In this document: positions 16,655-26,765 of the stretch, piece after piece
Numbering within the stretch: the stretch's first letter is position 1
Layout of the letters: every line of letters begins with the position of its first letter
Source: Halostreptopolyspora alba
GTDB taxonomy: Bacteria > Actinomycetota > Actinomycetes > Streptosporangiales > Streptosporangiaceae
Length of the DNA stretch: 41,431 nucleotides
Direction: 5' to 3'
NCBI GenBank assembly: GCA_003725585.1
Contig: RJMB01000033.1
Span: 1-41,431 of the forward strand
The notes under the pieces: model-generated
The model's database searches: none
Told to the model about the DNA's origin: nothing
What the model saw: the letters and a program-made list of their open reading frames with translations, nothing else
Translations under genes and position numbers: made by a program

Positions 16655-17650
16655 TCACCCCGCCACGGGCGCGGACTCCGGGCGGCGGACGATGTCGCCA
16701 GTCTCCCCGTCGCGGTAGGCCGCGCGGCCGAGAGTGTAGACGTAGCCCAAGAAGAGCACCTCGGCGAGCACCCCGATACCGATACGCAGCCAGGTGATGT
16801 GCACCCACCCGGTGACGAAGCCCTCGATCAGCCCGGACACGAACAGCACCAGCACCAGCCCCAGGGCGACCGCGATGGCCGGGCGCGCCTCCTCGCCCAG
16901 GGCCCGCGCGCGAGGGCGTGGACCGGGCGCGATGATGGTCCAACCGAGTTTCATCCCAACCCCGGAGGCGACGAACACCGCGGTCAGCTCGAGGAGACCG
17001 TGCGGCAGGATCAGCCCGAGGAAGATGTCGCCCTTGCCGTGCGCGAACATCGCCCCGGCGGATACGCCCAGGTTCGCCGCGTTCATCGCCAGGACGGCGA
17101 CCGTGGGCACGCAGAGGAACACCCCGAAGATGAGCGCCTGCGCGGCGACCCACGCGTTGTTCGTCCACACCTGGGCGGCGAAGGAGGCCCCGGGGTGCTC
17201 CACGTAGTAGTTGGCGAAGTCGTGCTCGACGTAGGCCCGAACCTCCTCCGGGGTGCCCATGGCTGCCAGTGTCTCGGGGTTCGTCACCATCCAGACCGCC
17301 ATGGTGGTGGCGAGCGCCAGGGAACCGGCGGCGGCCCAGATCCACCACCAGCGGAGCCGGTACAACACGGCCGGGAAGGTCCGGGTGAAGAACCGTGTGA
17401 CGTCACGCCACGCGGGCTCGTGGGCACCGGTGACCACCGAGCGTGCCCGCGCCACCAGCCCGGACAGCCAGCTGGCGAGTGCCGGATCCTGGCCGGAGGA
17501 GCGCACGACCGAGAGATGGGTGGAGACCCGTTGGTACAGCTCGACCAACTCGTCCACCTCGGCCCCGGTGAGCCTGCGTCTCCGGCGCACCAGCTGGTTC
17601 AGGCGGTCCCAGTCACTGCGGTGCGCGGCGGCGTACACGTCGAGATCCAC
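16655..17650 (-). CDS. Stage II sporulation protein M family membrane protein
   Basis: The 331-residue product has an N-terminal cytoplasmic helical region (1-110), starting VDLDVYAAAHRSDWDRLNQL, and about six membrane segments with the SpoIIM-type FFTRTFPAVL, NLGVSAGAMFA and LPHGLLELTAVFVASGVGM motifs. In Bacillus SpoIIM belongs to the DMP complex for engulfment; in actinobacteria homologues sit next to RDD, DUF58 and MoxR genes (M. tuberculosis Rv3694c region) and their function is unknown. GTG at 17650 is the start that fits the family; the frame extends upstream without similarity and into the divergent RDD promoter. Confidence 0.88.
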   Translation of the reverse strand: MDLDVYAAAHRSDWDRLNQLVRRRRRLTGAEVDELVELYQRVSTHLSVVRSSGQDPALASWLSGLVARARSVVTGAHEPAWRDVTRFFTRTFPAVLYRLRWWWIWAAAGSLALATTMAVWMVTNPETLAAMGTPEEVRAYVEHDFANYYVEHPGASFAAQVWTNNAWVAAQALIFGVFLCVPTVAVLAMNAANLGVSAGAMFAHGKGDIFLGLILPHGLLELTAVFVASGVGMKLGWTIIAPGPRPRARALGEEARPAIAVALGLVLVLFVSGLIEGFVTGWVHITWLRIGIGVLAEVLFLGYVYTLGRAAYRDGETGDIVRRPESAPVAG

Positions 17651-17747
17651 ACAGGGGACTCTACCGACACCGCCCGTGGCGCCGGATCCCCGCGGGGACT
17701 GCCAGACTGGTGGTGAGGAGCGCGACGAGCGAGCGGGAGCGAGCACC

Positions 17748-18563
17748 GTGACACATCCGGGCGGCGGGGCCTACGACGACCAGTCCTCCGTTGTCACGGG
17801 GGACGCTGTTGTGCTGGACCTGCGCCCGGCCGGGTTCGCCACCCGGATGGTCGCACTGGCGTTCGACCTCGTCATACAGGTGACCGTGCTGGCAGGGGCG
17901 AACCTGGCGGCGGTGCGGGTCGGCGCCGACCTGGACCCGGCGGCGATGGCCGCAGTGATCGTGGGGGTCACGGTGTTGACCGTGGTGGGCTACCCCACCG
18001 CCGTCGAGACCCTCAGCCGCGGCCGCTCCGTCGGCAAGCTCGTCATGGGTCTGCGCGTGGTCGGCGCCGACGGCTCGCCGGAGCAGTTCCGTCAGGCGCT
18101 CGCGCGGGCCCTGTGCGCCGTGGTGGAGATCTGGGCGGCCTCTGGCGTCATCGCCCTGCTCAGCTCGATGATCAACCGGGACGGCAGGCGGATCGGCGAC
18201 TTCGTCGCCGGCACCCTGGTGATCGAGGAGCGGGCGGGACGTGAACCCGAGACGGAGATCGCCATGCCGCCGTGGCTCGCCGAGTGGGCGGCGGCGGCCG
18301 AGATGTCGGCGCTCACTCCCGAGACGGTCGCCATGGCGCGCCAGTACGTGTTGCGCTACTCCGAACTCACCGAGCAGGCCCGCCACGAGATGGGCAACCG
18401 GATCGCGGGCCTGGTGTCGGCCGGGGTCACTCCTCCCCCACCGGAGGGGACGCCGCCGGTGGCCTACCTCGCCGCCGTTCTGGCCGAACGCCGCCGCCGG
18501 GAGGAGGAGAAGCTGGCCCGGCGGCAGGGGCGGCACGGGGCTCCTCACACCCGCCAGGAGTGA
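17748..18563 (+). CDS. RDD family membrane protein
   Basis: The 271-residue product has the RDD domain (about 25-165), in which the conserved Arg and Asp residues appear in GFATRMVALAFDLVIQ and GRRIGDFVAGTLV, with three to four membrane segments. A cytoplasmic helical tail (170-271) ends in a basic Arg/Glu-rich stretch. RDD proteins are proposed transporters or ion exchangers; the substrate is unknown. The start is GTG at 17748 after a purine-rich repeat (GAGCGGGAGCGAGC). It is divergent from the SpoIIM gene, the standard pairing. Its last 19 bases overlap the 3' end of the convergent hydrolase gene. Confidence 0.88.
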   Translation: MTHPGGGAYDDQSSVVTGDAVVLDLRPAGFATRMVALAFDLVIQVTVLAGANLAAVRVGADLDPAAMAAVIVGVTVLTVVGYPTAVETLSRGRSVGKLVMGLRVVGADGSPEQFRQALARALCAVVEIWAASGVIALLSSMINRDGRRIGDFVAGTLVIEERAGREPETEIAMPPWLAEWAAAAEMSALTPETVAMARQYVLRYSELTEQARHEMGNRIAGLVSAGVTPPPPEGTPPVAYLAAVLAERRRREEEKLARRQGRHGAPHTRQE

Positions 18564-19801
18564 AGGTAGGACTCCTGCTCGGGGGTGAGGTGGTCGATTC
18601 CGACCCCGAGCGCCTCGAGTTCCAGGCGCGCGACCTCGTTGTCGATCTCGTCGGGAACGTCGAGCACACCCGAGGTGAGCGGGTGGTCAACGAGCCAGGC
18701 GACGGTGAGCGCCTGCACCGAGAACGACGTGTCCATCACCGCCGCCGGGTGGCCCTCGGCCGCCCCGAGGTTGAGTAGCCGCCCCTCGGCCAGTAGGACG
18801 ATACGGCGGCCGTCGGCGAGCACGTACTCGTCGGTCTGCGGGCGCACCTCGCGGCGCACCTCGACCGAGAGGGACTCCAGCGCCGTCAGGTCGATCTCGA
18901 CGTCGAAGTGCCCGGAGTTCGCCAGCACCGCGCCGTCCTTGAGTTGGGCGATGTGCTCCGCGCGGATCACGTCGCGGTTTCCGGTCACGGTGACCAGCAC
19001 GTCACCCTCGGCCGCGGCCTGCGCCATGGGGAGCACGGTGTAGCCCTGCATCACCGCGTCAAGCGCCTTGACCGGATCGACCTCGGTGACGACGACCCGG
19101 GCGCCCATGCCCCGAGCCCGTTCGGCCAGGCCGCGGCCGCAGTAGCCGAATCCCGCGACAACCACCGTCCGGCCGGCGAGCATCGCGTTGGTGGCGCGCA
19201 TGATGCCATCGATCGTGGACTGCCCGGTCCCGTAACGGTTGTCGAACATCCGCTTGGTGGCGGTGTCGTTCACCGCGACCATCGGCAGCTTCAGCACCCC
19301 CTCGACCTCCATCTGGCGCAACCGGATCACGCCGGTGGTGGTCTGTTCACAGCCGCCGGTGAGCCCGGACAGCAGCTCCGGCCGTTCCCGGTGAACGATG
19401 TTGACCAGGTCGCACCCGTCATCGAGCAGGACGTGCGGGGGGTGTTCCAGGACCGCGGCGAGGTTGCGATCGTAGCTGGCCTGGTCCATCCCCGCCCGCG
19501 CGTACACACTCACCCCGTACTCGGCCACCAGAGCGGCGGCGGTGTCGTCCTGGGTGGACAGCGGGTTGGACGCGGCCAGCGCGATCTCGGCGCCGCCGGC
19601 GCGCAACGTGCGCATCGCGTTCGCTGTCTCGGCGGTGACGTGCATGCACGCGGCGATCCGTACACCCGCCAGCGGCCGCCGCTCGGCGAAGCGCTCCCGG
19701 ATCCGGCGCAGCGCGGGCATAGCCCGTTCGGCCCAGTCGACGCGACGGATCCCGGCCCGGGCGAGGCCGAGGTCCGCGACATCATGCGGTGGTGCTGCCA
19801 T
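18545..19801 (-). CDS. Short-type S-adenosylhomocysteine hydrolase-like protein
   Basis: The 418-residue product is an adenosylhomocysteinase of the compact type known from Thermotoga and archaea. It retains the substrate His (CMHVTAET), the LLDDGCDLVNIVH and EQTTTGV segments, the Lys/Asp pair (KLPMVAVND) and the NAD loop VVAGFGYCGRG. It lacks the ~40-residue insertion and the C-terminal Lys/Tyr tail (KPxxYRY) of the canonical enzyme encoded at 21163-22599. The canonical [10 protein letters not shown] is DNRYGTGQST here. Some compact homologues prefer S-inosylhomocysteine, so the substrate is open. The ATG at 19801 fits the family start; no clear ribosome site precedes it. Confidence 0.88.
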   Translation of the reverse strand: MAAPPHDVADLGLARAGIRRVDWAERAMPALRRIRERFAERRPLAGVRIAACMHVTAETANAMRTLRAGGAEIALAASNPLSTQDDTAAALVAEYGVSVYARAGMDQASYDRNLAAVLEHPPHVLLDDGCDLVNIVHRERPELLSGLTGGCEQTTTGVIRLRQMEVEGVLKLPMVAVNDTATKRMFDNRYGTGQSTIDGIMRATNAMLAGRTVVVAGFGYCGRGLAERARGMGARVVVTEVDPVKALDAVMQGYTVLPMAQAAAEGDVLVTVTGNRDVIRAEHIAQLKDGAVLANSGHFDVEIDLTALESLSVEVRREVRPQTDEYVLADGRRIVLLAEGRLLNLGAAEGHPAAVMDTSFSVQALTVAWLVDHPLTSGVLDVPDEIDNEVARLELEALGVGIDHLTPEQESYLHSWRV

Positions 19802-20172
19802 ATGCGCAGTAGTCTGCCATCAGTGACGGGAGTACGCGTGTTCGCGGGCCGCGAACCATCTCTTGGTGGCCCCGTGGACCGCGGGCGCGCTTGGGGGCGA
19901 GGATACCGTCTCGCGGGTGGTCCGCCGGTGCCACGTCGGTCAACCGGACGGCCAGCCGTCGGGCGGCAAGGGCGGCACCGGCGACGCGGTCGAGGTCGCG
20001 CGGGGACGGGGCGTCCCCGTCGACGTGATCTGGCCCGAGGGCGTCCGCCGGGAATAGCTCGGCACGGCCCCCGTTCCCAGGACACGGCCCCCGGTGCCGG
20101 AATCCGGCGCGGGAGAACACGAGGGCCGAATCCCGCCAGCTTAGCGGGGGTGTGGTCGGCAGGCTTGTGGGC
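19802..20172. other. Non-coding or gene-remnant region before the SDR
   Basis: No gene here could be assigned. One plus-strand frame (about 19863-20057, 64 codons) has roughly 90% G/C at third positions, like real genes nearby, but no recognisable product and only a TTG start. Minus-strand frames through the same DNA are also open. The region could be a gene remnant or simply GC-rich spacer. It must hold the promoters of the divergent short hydrolase and SDR genes. Confidence 0.3.
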
Positions 20173-20970
20173 ATGGAACTCAACCTGAAAGACAAGAGCG
20201 CCGTCGTCACCGGCGGGAGCAAGGGAATCGGACTGGCCACCGCGGCGGCCCTGGCCGCCGAGGGGGCTCGGGTCGTGGTGGGCTCGCGGACGGTCACCGA
20301 TGAGCTGGCGGACCTGCGGGTCAGGCACGATGTCACCGCCGTCGAGGCCGACCTCACCGCCCCCGACGGTCCCCGGCGGCTCGTGGACACCGCGGTCGAC
20401 CAGAACGGCGGTGTGGACATCCTGGTCAACAACCTCGGGATCAGCGAGCCCGCCGAGTCCAGCACCGACTTCTCCGACGAGCAGTGGCGGCGCATCTTCG
20501 AGGCGACGCTGTTCACCACGGTCCGCACGGTTCGCGCCGCGCTCCCGGCGATGCGTGGGCGCGCCGGCGCGAGCATCGTCAACCTCAGCTCGGTGAACGC
20601 CAAACTCCCTCTGGGGACGATCGCGCCGTACAGCGCCGCGAAAGCGGCGCTGACCAACTTCGGCAAGGCCCTGGCGGAGGAGCTCACTCCGCGGGGCATC
20701 CGGGTCAACACGGTCTCCCCCGGCCCGGTGCGTACACCGCTGTGGACCGCTCCGGGGGGCTTCGCCGAGGTGATGGCGGAGCGGTTCGGCACCACACCGC
20801 GGGATCTCATGGAGCGGGGCCTGCCGGAGGCCATGTCGATCACGACGGGCCGGGTGTCCGAGCCCGAGGAGATCGCCGACCTGGTGATCTTCCTGCTCTC
20901 CGATCGGGCGGGCAACATCACCGGCAGCGACCACGTGATCGACGGCGGCACGCTCAAGACCGTCGCCTGA
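20173..20970 (+). CDS. SDR family NAD(P)-dependent oxidoreductase
   Basis: This is a classical short-chain dehydrogenase/reductase of 265 residues. It has the cofactor loop TGGSKGIG (13-20), NNLG (in DILVNNLGIS), the catalytic Ser in NLSSVNAK, the YSAAK catalytic Tyr/Lys and the SPGPVRTPLW segment after the active site. The C-terminal ITGSDHVIDGGTLKTVA is typical. Substrate specificity cannot be read from the sequence. The ATG at 20173 (MELNLKDKS) matches the usual start; a GTG at 20152 would add seven residues. It lies between the two hydrolase genes on the opposite strand; a link to them is unproven. Confidence 0.9.
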   Translation: MELNLKDKSAVVTGGSKGIGLATAAALAAEGARVVVGSRTVTDELADLRVRHDVTAVEADLTAPDGPRRLVDTAVDQNGGVDILVNNLGISEPAESSTDFSDEQWRRIFEATLFTTVRTVRAALPAMRGRAGASIVNLSSVNAKLPLGTIAPYSAAKAALTNFGKALAEELTPRGIRVNTVSPGPVRTPLWTAPGGFAEVMAERFGTTPRDLMERGLPEAMSITTGRVSEPEEIADLVIFLLSDRAGNITGSDHVIDGGTLKTVA

Positions 20971-21056
20971 CCACACCCGCGGTCCTCACCTTCGGTCCCG
21001 GGTCTCCCGAGCGGGGCACACTCCCGGCGGCCGCCGTCGGGGCGGTGGGAAAGGTC

Positions 21057-21104
21057 GGCCGGTGGCGCGGGGGGTTCCGGCCGGAACCCCCCGCGCCACC
21101 GGCC
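21057..21104. terminator. Perfect 48-bp palindrome, bidirectional terminator
   Basis: Bases 21057-21080 and 21081-21104 are exact reverse complements with no spacer, giving a 24-bp arm (GGCCGGTGGCGCGGGGGG then TTCCGG at the centre). It lies 87 bases past the SDR stop and 59 bases past the end of the convergent canonical hydrolase gene. A bidirectional transcription terminator is the simplest reading. There is no U-tract on either side, as is common for strong GC-only actinomycete hairpins. Confidence 0.75.
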
Positions 21105-21162
21105 ACGCTGGGCTACCCCGACTGTCGCGGCCTACCCGCGGTCCAGCCGTGGGCCACGCGCG

Positions 21163-22599
<1,437 letters not shown>

Positions 22600-22653
22600 G
22601 CGTCTAACACTCCTCCTGATGGATGCGGTTCGAGTGTAGGACCCGACCCACAC

Positions 22654-22695
22654 CTCGGGCACGCCCCGAGCGGGAATATTGACAACACATTGTCA
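22654..22695. promoter_or_regulatory. Dyad operator candidates between ahcY and the MerR gene
   Basis: TGACAA-CACA-TTGTCA (22680-22695) is a perfect dyad with a four-base spacer in the 139-bp divergent gap. TTGACA at 22679-22684 inside it could serve as a -35 toward the MerR gene. A second inverted repeat, CTCGGG-N5-CCCGAG, lies at 22654-22670 on the ahcY side and would be transcribed as a leader hairpin if the ahcY start site is upstream. MerR-family proteins bind dyads, so autoregulation and ahcY control are plausible. No SAH riboswitch consensus was found. Confidence 0.5.
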
Positions 22696-22738
22696 GATTT
22701 CTCGGCTTTCGGCCCTCGGGTCAGCTAGGGTCGCCCCC

Positions 22739-23176
22739 ATGGTCGACCCGCAGCACACCCAACGATTCCCCGCTCCCGCCGGGGATCCCGGCCCGAGCGA
22801 ACCCGAGAGCGGGCTTCCCATCTCCGAGGCCGCTGAGAGACTCGGCACATCCGCCCGGATGCTTCGCTACCGCGAGTCCCTCGGGTTGCTCCCGGTGACC
22901 AAGGAGCAACCCTCCGGGCGTGGGCACCGGCATCGGCGGTTCACCGAGGAGGATCTGAACACGGTCGCCTCCGGGCTGGAGCTGGAGCACAGCTACGGCA
23001 TCAGCCCCGCCGCGCTGGCCTTCGCGCTGCGGATGCTCGCCGAGCCGGCCACGCTCGCGCGCGTCCGCGCCTACGGCGAGCGGCTGGGACGCCTGGCCCC
23101 GCCCCCGGCCCGGGCGCTGGACTTCGACAAGCAGAAGGCGCTGCGATTGCTCCAACAGCGCGCCCAGGGGCGTTGA
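22739..23176 (+). CDS. MerR-family transcriptional regulator
   Basis: The 145-residue protein has a polar N-terminal extension (1-28), then a MerR-type winged helix (about 30-100) with LPISEAAERLGTSARMLRYR followed by ESLGLLPV and RRFTEEDLNTV. A short C-terminal helical region (105-145) lacks the long dimerisation coiled coil and ligand domain of classical MerR activators. The recognition motif MLRYRESLGLL replaces the usual IRYYEREGLL. ATG at 22739 was chosen; the ribosome site is weak. It is divergent from ahcY with a dyad between them and ends six bases before the convergent acyltransferase gene. The effector is unknown. Confidence 0.85.
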   Translation: MVDPQHTQRFPAPAGDPGPSEPESGLPISEAAERLGTSARMLRYRESLGLLPVTKEQPSGRGHRHRRFTEEDLNTVASGLELEHSYGISPAALAFALRMLAEPATLARVRAYGERLGRLAPPPARALDFDKQKALRLLQQRAQGR

Positions 23177-23182
23177 CCCCGC

Positions 23183-25279
23183 TCACCCGGCGACGGCGTC
23201 CTCCAGCCGCGGCTCCAACACGGGGGCCATGGTGCGCATGAAGGTCGCCGTCATGTGGCTGCCGTCCCAGTAGACGAGCACGTTCCCGATCACGGCCGGG
23301 CACTCGTCGCCGTCGCACAGGTGGTCGGTGAGGTCGATGAAGGACACGTTGTCCGGAACGTCGTCGCGCCCCTCGTAGGGCGGCTTCTCGGCCATCGAGT
23401 GGCTACGCCGCCCACCACACTCGTCGGCGTCCTTGGTGGCCAGGCAGGAGGCCGTGTCGAACCCGAACCGGGGGGTGTCCCGTATCGCGACCACGTCGAT
23501 CCCGAGCCGGTCCAGCTCGGCCCAGCGCTCCGGGTACCCCTCGACCACGCCCTCGCCCTCACCGTCGGTGCGGGCCTCGCTGTCCAGGCTGGTGCTGGTC
23601 GCGGTCGTGAACACCGCGTCGGGTCCGATCCGCTCCAGCTCCTCCATCACGCCCCGGTTCCAGGTCGCGCACTCGGTGTACTCCTGGCCCTTGTACATCT
23701 GCGGGGCGTCGGTGAACAGGCAGGCACCCTTGGTGATGTTCACGACACGCCACTCGTTGTCCTCGGCGATGGCCTCGAGCGCCGGGAACCAGTGGGCCGC
23801 GTGCGACCCGCCGACGAGGGCGATCGTGCGTCGCGGATCGTCGGCCCCGTAGGCGCAGGTACGGACCTCCGTACCGGTCGTGCCCTGGTTGCAGTCGTTG
23901 TCGTAGGTGGCGGGCAGGTCCTCCGCGGCCTCCGCCGGGGACGGGTAGACGGGCAGGTCCGGGACGTTCCCGGCCCCGTCCGGCCCCGCGGCCGCGCCGG
24001 GGTACTTGGCGGGATCCTCGGCGAGCTCCTCGCGCTGGCGCTGCTGCTCGGCGAGGTGGACCGACCACCCCGCACCCGCTGTCACCACGGGGAGGATGAA
24101 CATCAGGCCAACGGCCGCCGACCACAGTGGAGTGGTGCGGGCACGGGTGAGCCGGTCGAGGCCGTTGTCGGTGAGCCAACTGGTCGCGGCGGCCAACACG
24201 ATCGACAACGACAGCACACCACAGCCGCCCACCAGGCTCGGGACACTCCGCCCGGTCAGCGTCAGATAGCAGATCAGCACCGGCCAGTGCCACAGGTACA
24301 GCGCGTAGGAGATGGTGCCGATGTAGTGCATCGGCGCCCAGTTCAGCAGCCGGTCGGCCGCGAAGGGGGCGCCCGTGCTGCCGGCCACGATGATCAGCAC
24401 CGCGGCCAGCGTCGGCCACAACGCCGCGTAGCCGGGGAACACGGTCGACACCTGGAACAGGACCCCGCAGGAGGCCAGAGCCACCAGCCCGATCCAGCCC
24501 ATGGCGATCCGCAGCGGTCGTGCGGCCCTGATCCGGTCCAGGACGATGGCCAACACCCCGCCGAGCGCGAACTCCCACAGTCGCGCCCCGGTGTCGAAGT
24601 ACGCCCACTGCTGGTTCGCCCCGGTCATCACCACCGAGTAGGTCATCGACACCGCGAAGAGCGCCACCAGCGCTCCCAGCAGCACGCGCTCGCGCGCCCA
24701 CCCCCGCCGCGCGGCGACCCAGGCCGCGAGCGCCACCAGTACCGGGCACAGCAGGTAGAACTGGCCCTGGATGGACAGCGACCAGAAGTGCTGGGCCGGG
24801 CTCGCCGCGTTGTTCTGCGCGAGGTAGTCGACCGAGTTAACGGACAGCTGCCAGTTCTGGTAGTACAGCGCCGACGCGACGATCTCGCCGATCGTGTCAC
24901 GCCACCGGTCGGGCGGCAGCAACAGCCAGGTCGCGACGAGCGTACTGGCCAGCACGAGGGCCGCGCCCGGCAGGAGTCTTCTCGCCAGCCGGGCCCAGAA
25001 CGCGCCGAAGGCCACCGCGCCGCTCCGCTCCACGGTGCGTAGCAGCGAACCGGTGATCAGGAATCCGGTGAGGAGCAGGAAGACGTCGACGCCACCGGAG
25101 ACGCGGCCGAACCAGATGTGGTAAACGGCAACCAGCAGAACGGCGACGGCCCGCAGACCCTGGATCTCGGGCCGGTACCGCCCACCGGTGGCGCGCGGGG
25201 GCGCGCTCGTCGCGCTCGCGGAACCACTCGCCGGGCGCGGCGTGGTCGTCGGGGAAGCGTGCACGGGGGGTGTATCCAC
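23183..25279 (-). CDS. Acyltransferase-3 membrane protein with SGNH domain (OafA-like)
   Basis: This 698-residue protein is a two-part O-acyltransferase for cell-surface polysaccharides. The N-terminal acyltransferase-3 part (about 34-410, ten or so membrane segments) starts YRPEIQGLRAVAVLLVAVYH and includes GGVDVFLLLTGFLI and the FWSLSIQGQFYL segment. The C-terminal extracytoplasmic SGNH domain (about 460-698) has the nucleophile Ser in VGGSHAAHWFPAL and a D/H pair in WDGSHMTATFMRTM. The start is GTG with no strong ribosome site. Likely substrates are acetyl or other short acyl groups on wall glycans, inferred from the family. It is convergent with the MerR gene and divergent from the 25487 gene. 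Confidence 0.93.
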   Translation of the reverse strand: MDTPPVHASPTTTPRPASGSASATSAPPRATGGRYRPEIQGLRAVAVLLVAVYHIWFGRVSGGVDVFLLLTGFLITGSLLRTVERSGAVAFGAFWARLARRLLPGAALVLASTLVATWLLLPPDRWRDTIGEIVASALYYQNWQLSVNSVDYLAQNNAASPAQHFWSLSIQGQFYLLCPVLVALAAWVAARRGWARERVLLGALVALFAVSMTYSVVMTGANQQWAYFDTGARLWEFALGGVLAIVLDRIRAARPLRIAMGWIGLVALASCGVLFQVSTVFPGYAALWPTLAAVLIIVAGSTGAPFAADRLLNWAPMHYIGTISYALYLWHWPVLICYLTLTGRSVPSLVGGCGVLSLSIVLAAATSWLTDNGLDRLTRARTTPLWSAAVGLMFILPVVTAGAGWSVHLAEQQRQREELAEDPAKYPGAAAGPDGAGNVPDLPVYPSPAEAAEDLPATYDNDCNQGTTGTEVRTCAYGADDPRRTIALVGGSHAAHWFPALEAIAEDNEWRVVNITKGACLFTDAPQMYKGQEYTECATWNRGVMEELERIGPDAVFTTATSTSLDSEARTDGEGEGVVEGYPERWAELDRLGIDVVAIRDTPRFGFDTASCLATKDADECGGRRSHSMAEKPPYEGRDDVPDNVSFIDLTDHLCDGDECPAVIGNVLVYWDGSHMTATFMRTMAPVLEPRLEDAVAG

Positions 25280-25486
25280 CTCGGGATGCGTCGGGAAGTC
25301 GCGTGGAATTGTGCACCACCCTCGTTACACGCCGGGATACCGAGTCTGAACTGCGGGCCACACCGCAATGACCCGGCCGCGCTCCGGCGCCGTGGCCACC
25401 GTCGCGGTGGGAACGAGCGTCACGAGACGACCACGGGGGTTTCCCGCGCCGGCTGGCTGGCTACGTTGACGGACGTGGATGCGGTG

Positions 25487-26698
25487 ATGGAGCGCGACCT
25501 CGCGCCGGAACGCCTGCCCGCGCCGGTGCGCCACCGGCTCGACCGGCTCGACCGGCTGCGGGACATCTGGGTGGAGCGGCGGTGCAACCGTGTCGGGGTG
25601 CGGGGGGTTCCGGGACGACGCGCGCTCCTGCGGGCACACGCCCGGGAGCTACTGACTCTGGCGGGGCAGGGCACCACCATTCCGGGAGCGCGCGAGCGGG
25701 AACGCCGCGACGAGGACGCCCTGGTGCGTATGGTGGACGACTGTCACACCGGATGCCGGCTGAGCGGCTCCGAACTCACCGACCTGGCGCGGACACTGCC
25801 CGACCCCACCGCAACGACGCCGTTGTCCGACCCGGACGGGCAGCGACTGGCGGACGCGGCGGCGGTGCGGACCCATCCGATCGTCCGCGCCGCCCACCTG
25901 TACCTGACGTGCCAGGAGACGCTCGAACGGGCCGCGGCCCGCGAACCCGCCACCCCGCCCCTGTCGCCCCCGTCACCCCATCGACCGCTGCCGTGGGCGG
26001 TGGCCACACTCACCCTGCTGCGCTCGACGTATCCGCCGCTCGTCATGGACCACCGGCTGGCCGACGCCTACCGGGCCGCCATTGCCAGGGCGGACGCGCG
26101 GGAGCGTCTCCTGGCGTTCGTCGAACTCCTCACCGACCTGCAGGAGGCGGCGATGCGTGGTGAGCTGAGCCGCGGCGGCGACCTCGAACACCCCGTCCCG
26201 GTGGCCGTGGCGCACAGCGCGGGGTCGCTGTCCGCCGCGCTGCATCGGTGCGTCCTGGAACGCGCCCGCACACGCGGCGCATCGTTCGCGCTGGTGCTGC
26301 ACGAACTCGACCCGGACGCCCGGGTGGAGGTCACCGCGGGCGACATCGGCACCGCCCCCGAGCGCGGTCGGTGCGAGGCCGCGGCGGCACGGGCGCTGTT
26401 CCGCCGGGGGCCGGGGTGCCGGTGGACCTCGCTGGAGGTCACCACGGCCGAGACGACACTGCGGCTGCTGCTGCTCGTCCAGGACGTGGGGACACCCCCC
26501 ACGGGGGTGCTCGCCGTGACCGCCGACGCCTGGCTGACCACCGCGGACCGTTCGATGGACGTCCTCGACCCGGCGTGCACCGACTGTGTGACGCTGCTAC
26601 CCACCGACAGCCTCGGCGACCGCCGGGCCGAGGTGACGGCGTTCGTGGACGACACGATCGCGCGCGCCATCGGCCGGCTCACCCGGACACCGGGCTGA
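25487..26698 (+). CDS. Unrecognised protein, possibly a degenerate Fic-like fold
   Basis: I cannot assign this 403-residue product to a family. It is rich in Arg, Ala, Leu, Thr and Asp, with no signal peptide or membrane segment. The region THPIVRAAHLYLTCQETL followed by LLRSTYPPLVMDHRLADAYR (about 125-200) recalls the helices around a Fic active site, but the catalytic HPFxxGNGR motif is absent, with a Pro-rich stretch in its place. A C-terminal domain (about 240-403) has alternating beta strands. ATG at 25487 was chosen; GTG at 25475 and TTG at 25466 are alternatives and none has a good ribosome site. The divergent gap to the acyltransferase gene (25280-25486) shows no distinct element. Confidence 0.6.
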   Translation: MERDLAPERLPAPVRHRLDRLDRLRDIWVERRCNRVGVRGVPGRRALLRAHARELLTLAGQGTTIPGARERERRDEDALVRMVDDCHTGCRLSGSELTDLARTLPDPTATTPLSDPDGQRLADAAAVRTHPIVRAAHLYLTCQETLERAAAREPATPPLSPPSPHRPLPWAVATLTLLRSTYPPLVMDHRLADAYRAAIARADARERLLAFVELLTDLQEAAMRGELSRGGDLEHPVPVAVAHSAGSLSAALHRCVLERARTRGASFALVLHELDPDARVEVTAGDIGTAPERGRCEAAAARALFRRGPGCRWTSLEVTTAETTLRLLLLVQDVGTPPTGVLAVTADAWLTTADRSMDVLDPACTDCVTLLPTDSLGDRRAEVTAFVDDTIARAIGRLTRTPG

Positions 26699-26765
26699 GA
26701 TCCGGAGGAACTCGCTGTTCGTCCCGCGGGGTCGGGCCGGCCGGCGCCACGTATGGGCGGCGCGG

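Noticed and set aside
22600-22738. SAH riboswitch in the ahcY leader
   Set aside because: The conserved core of that riboswitch is not present on the minus strand; only a simple CTCGGG/CCCGAG stem is seen.
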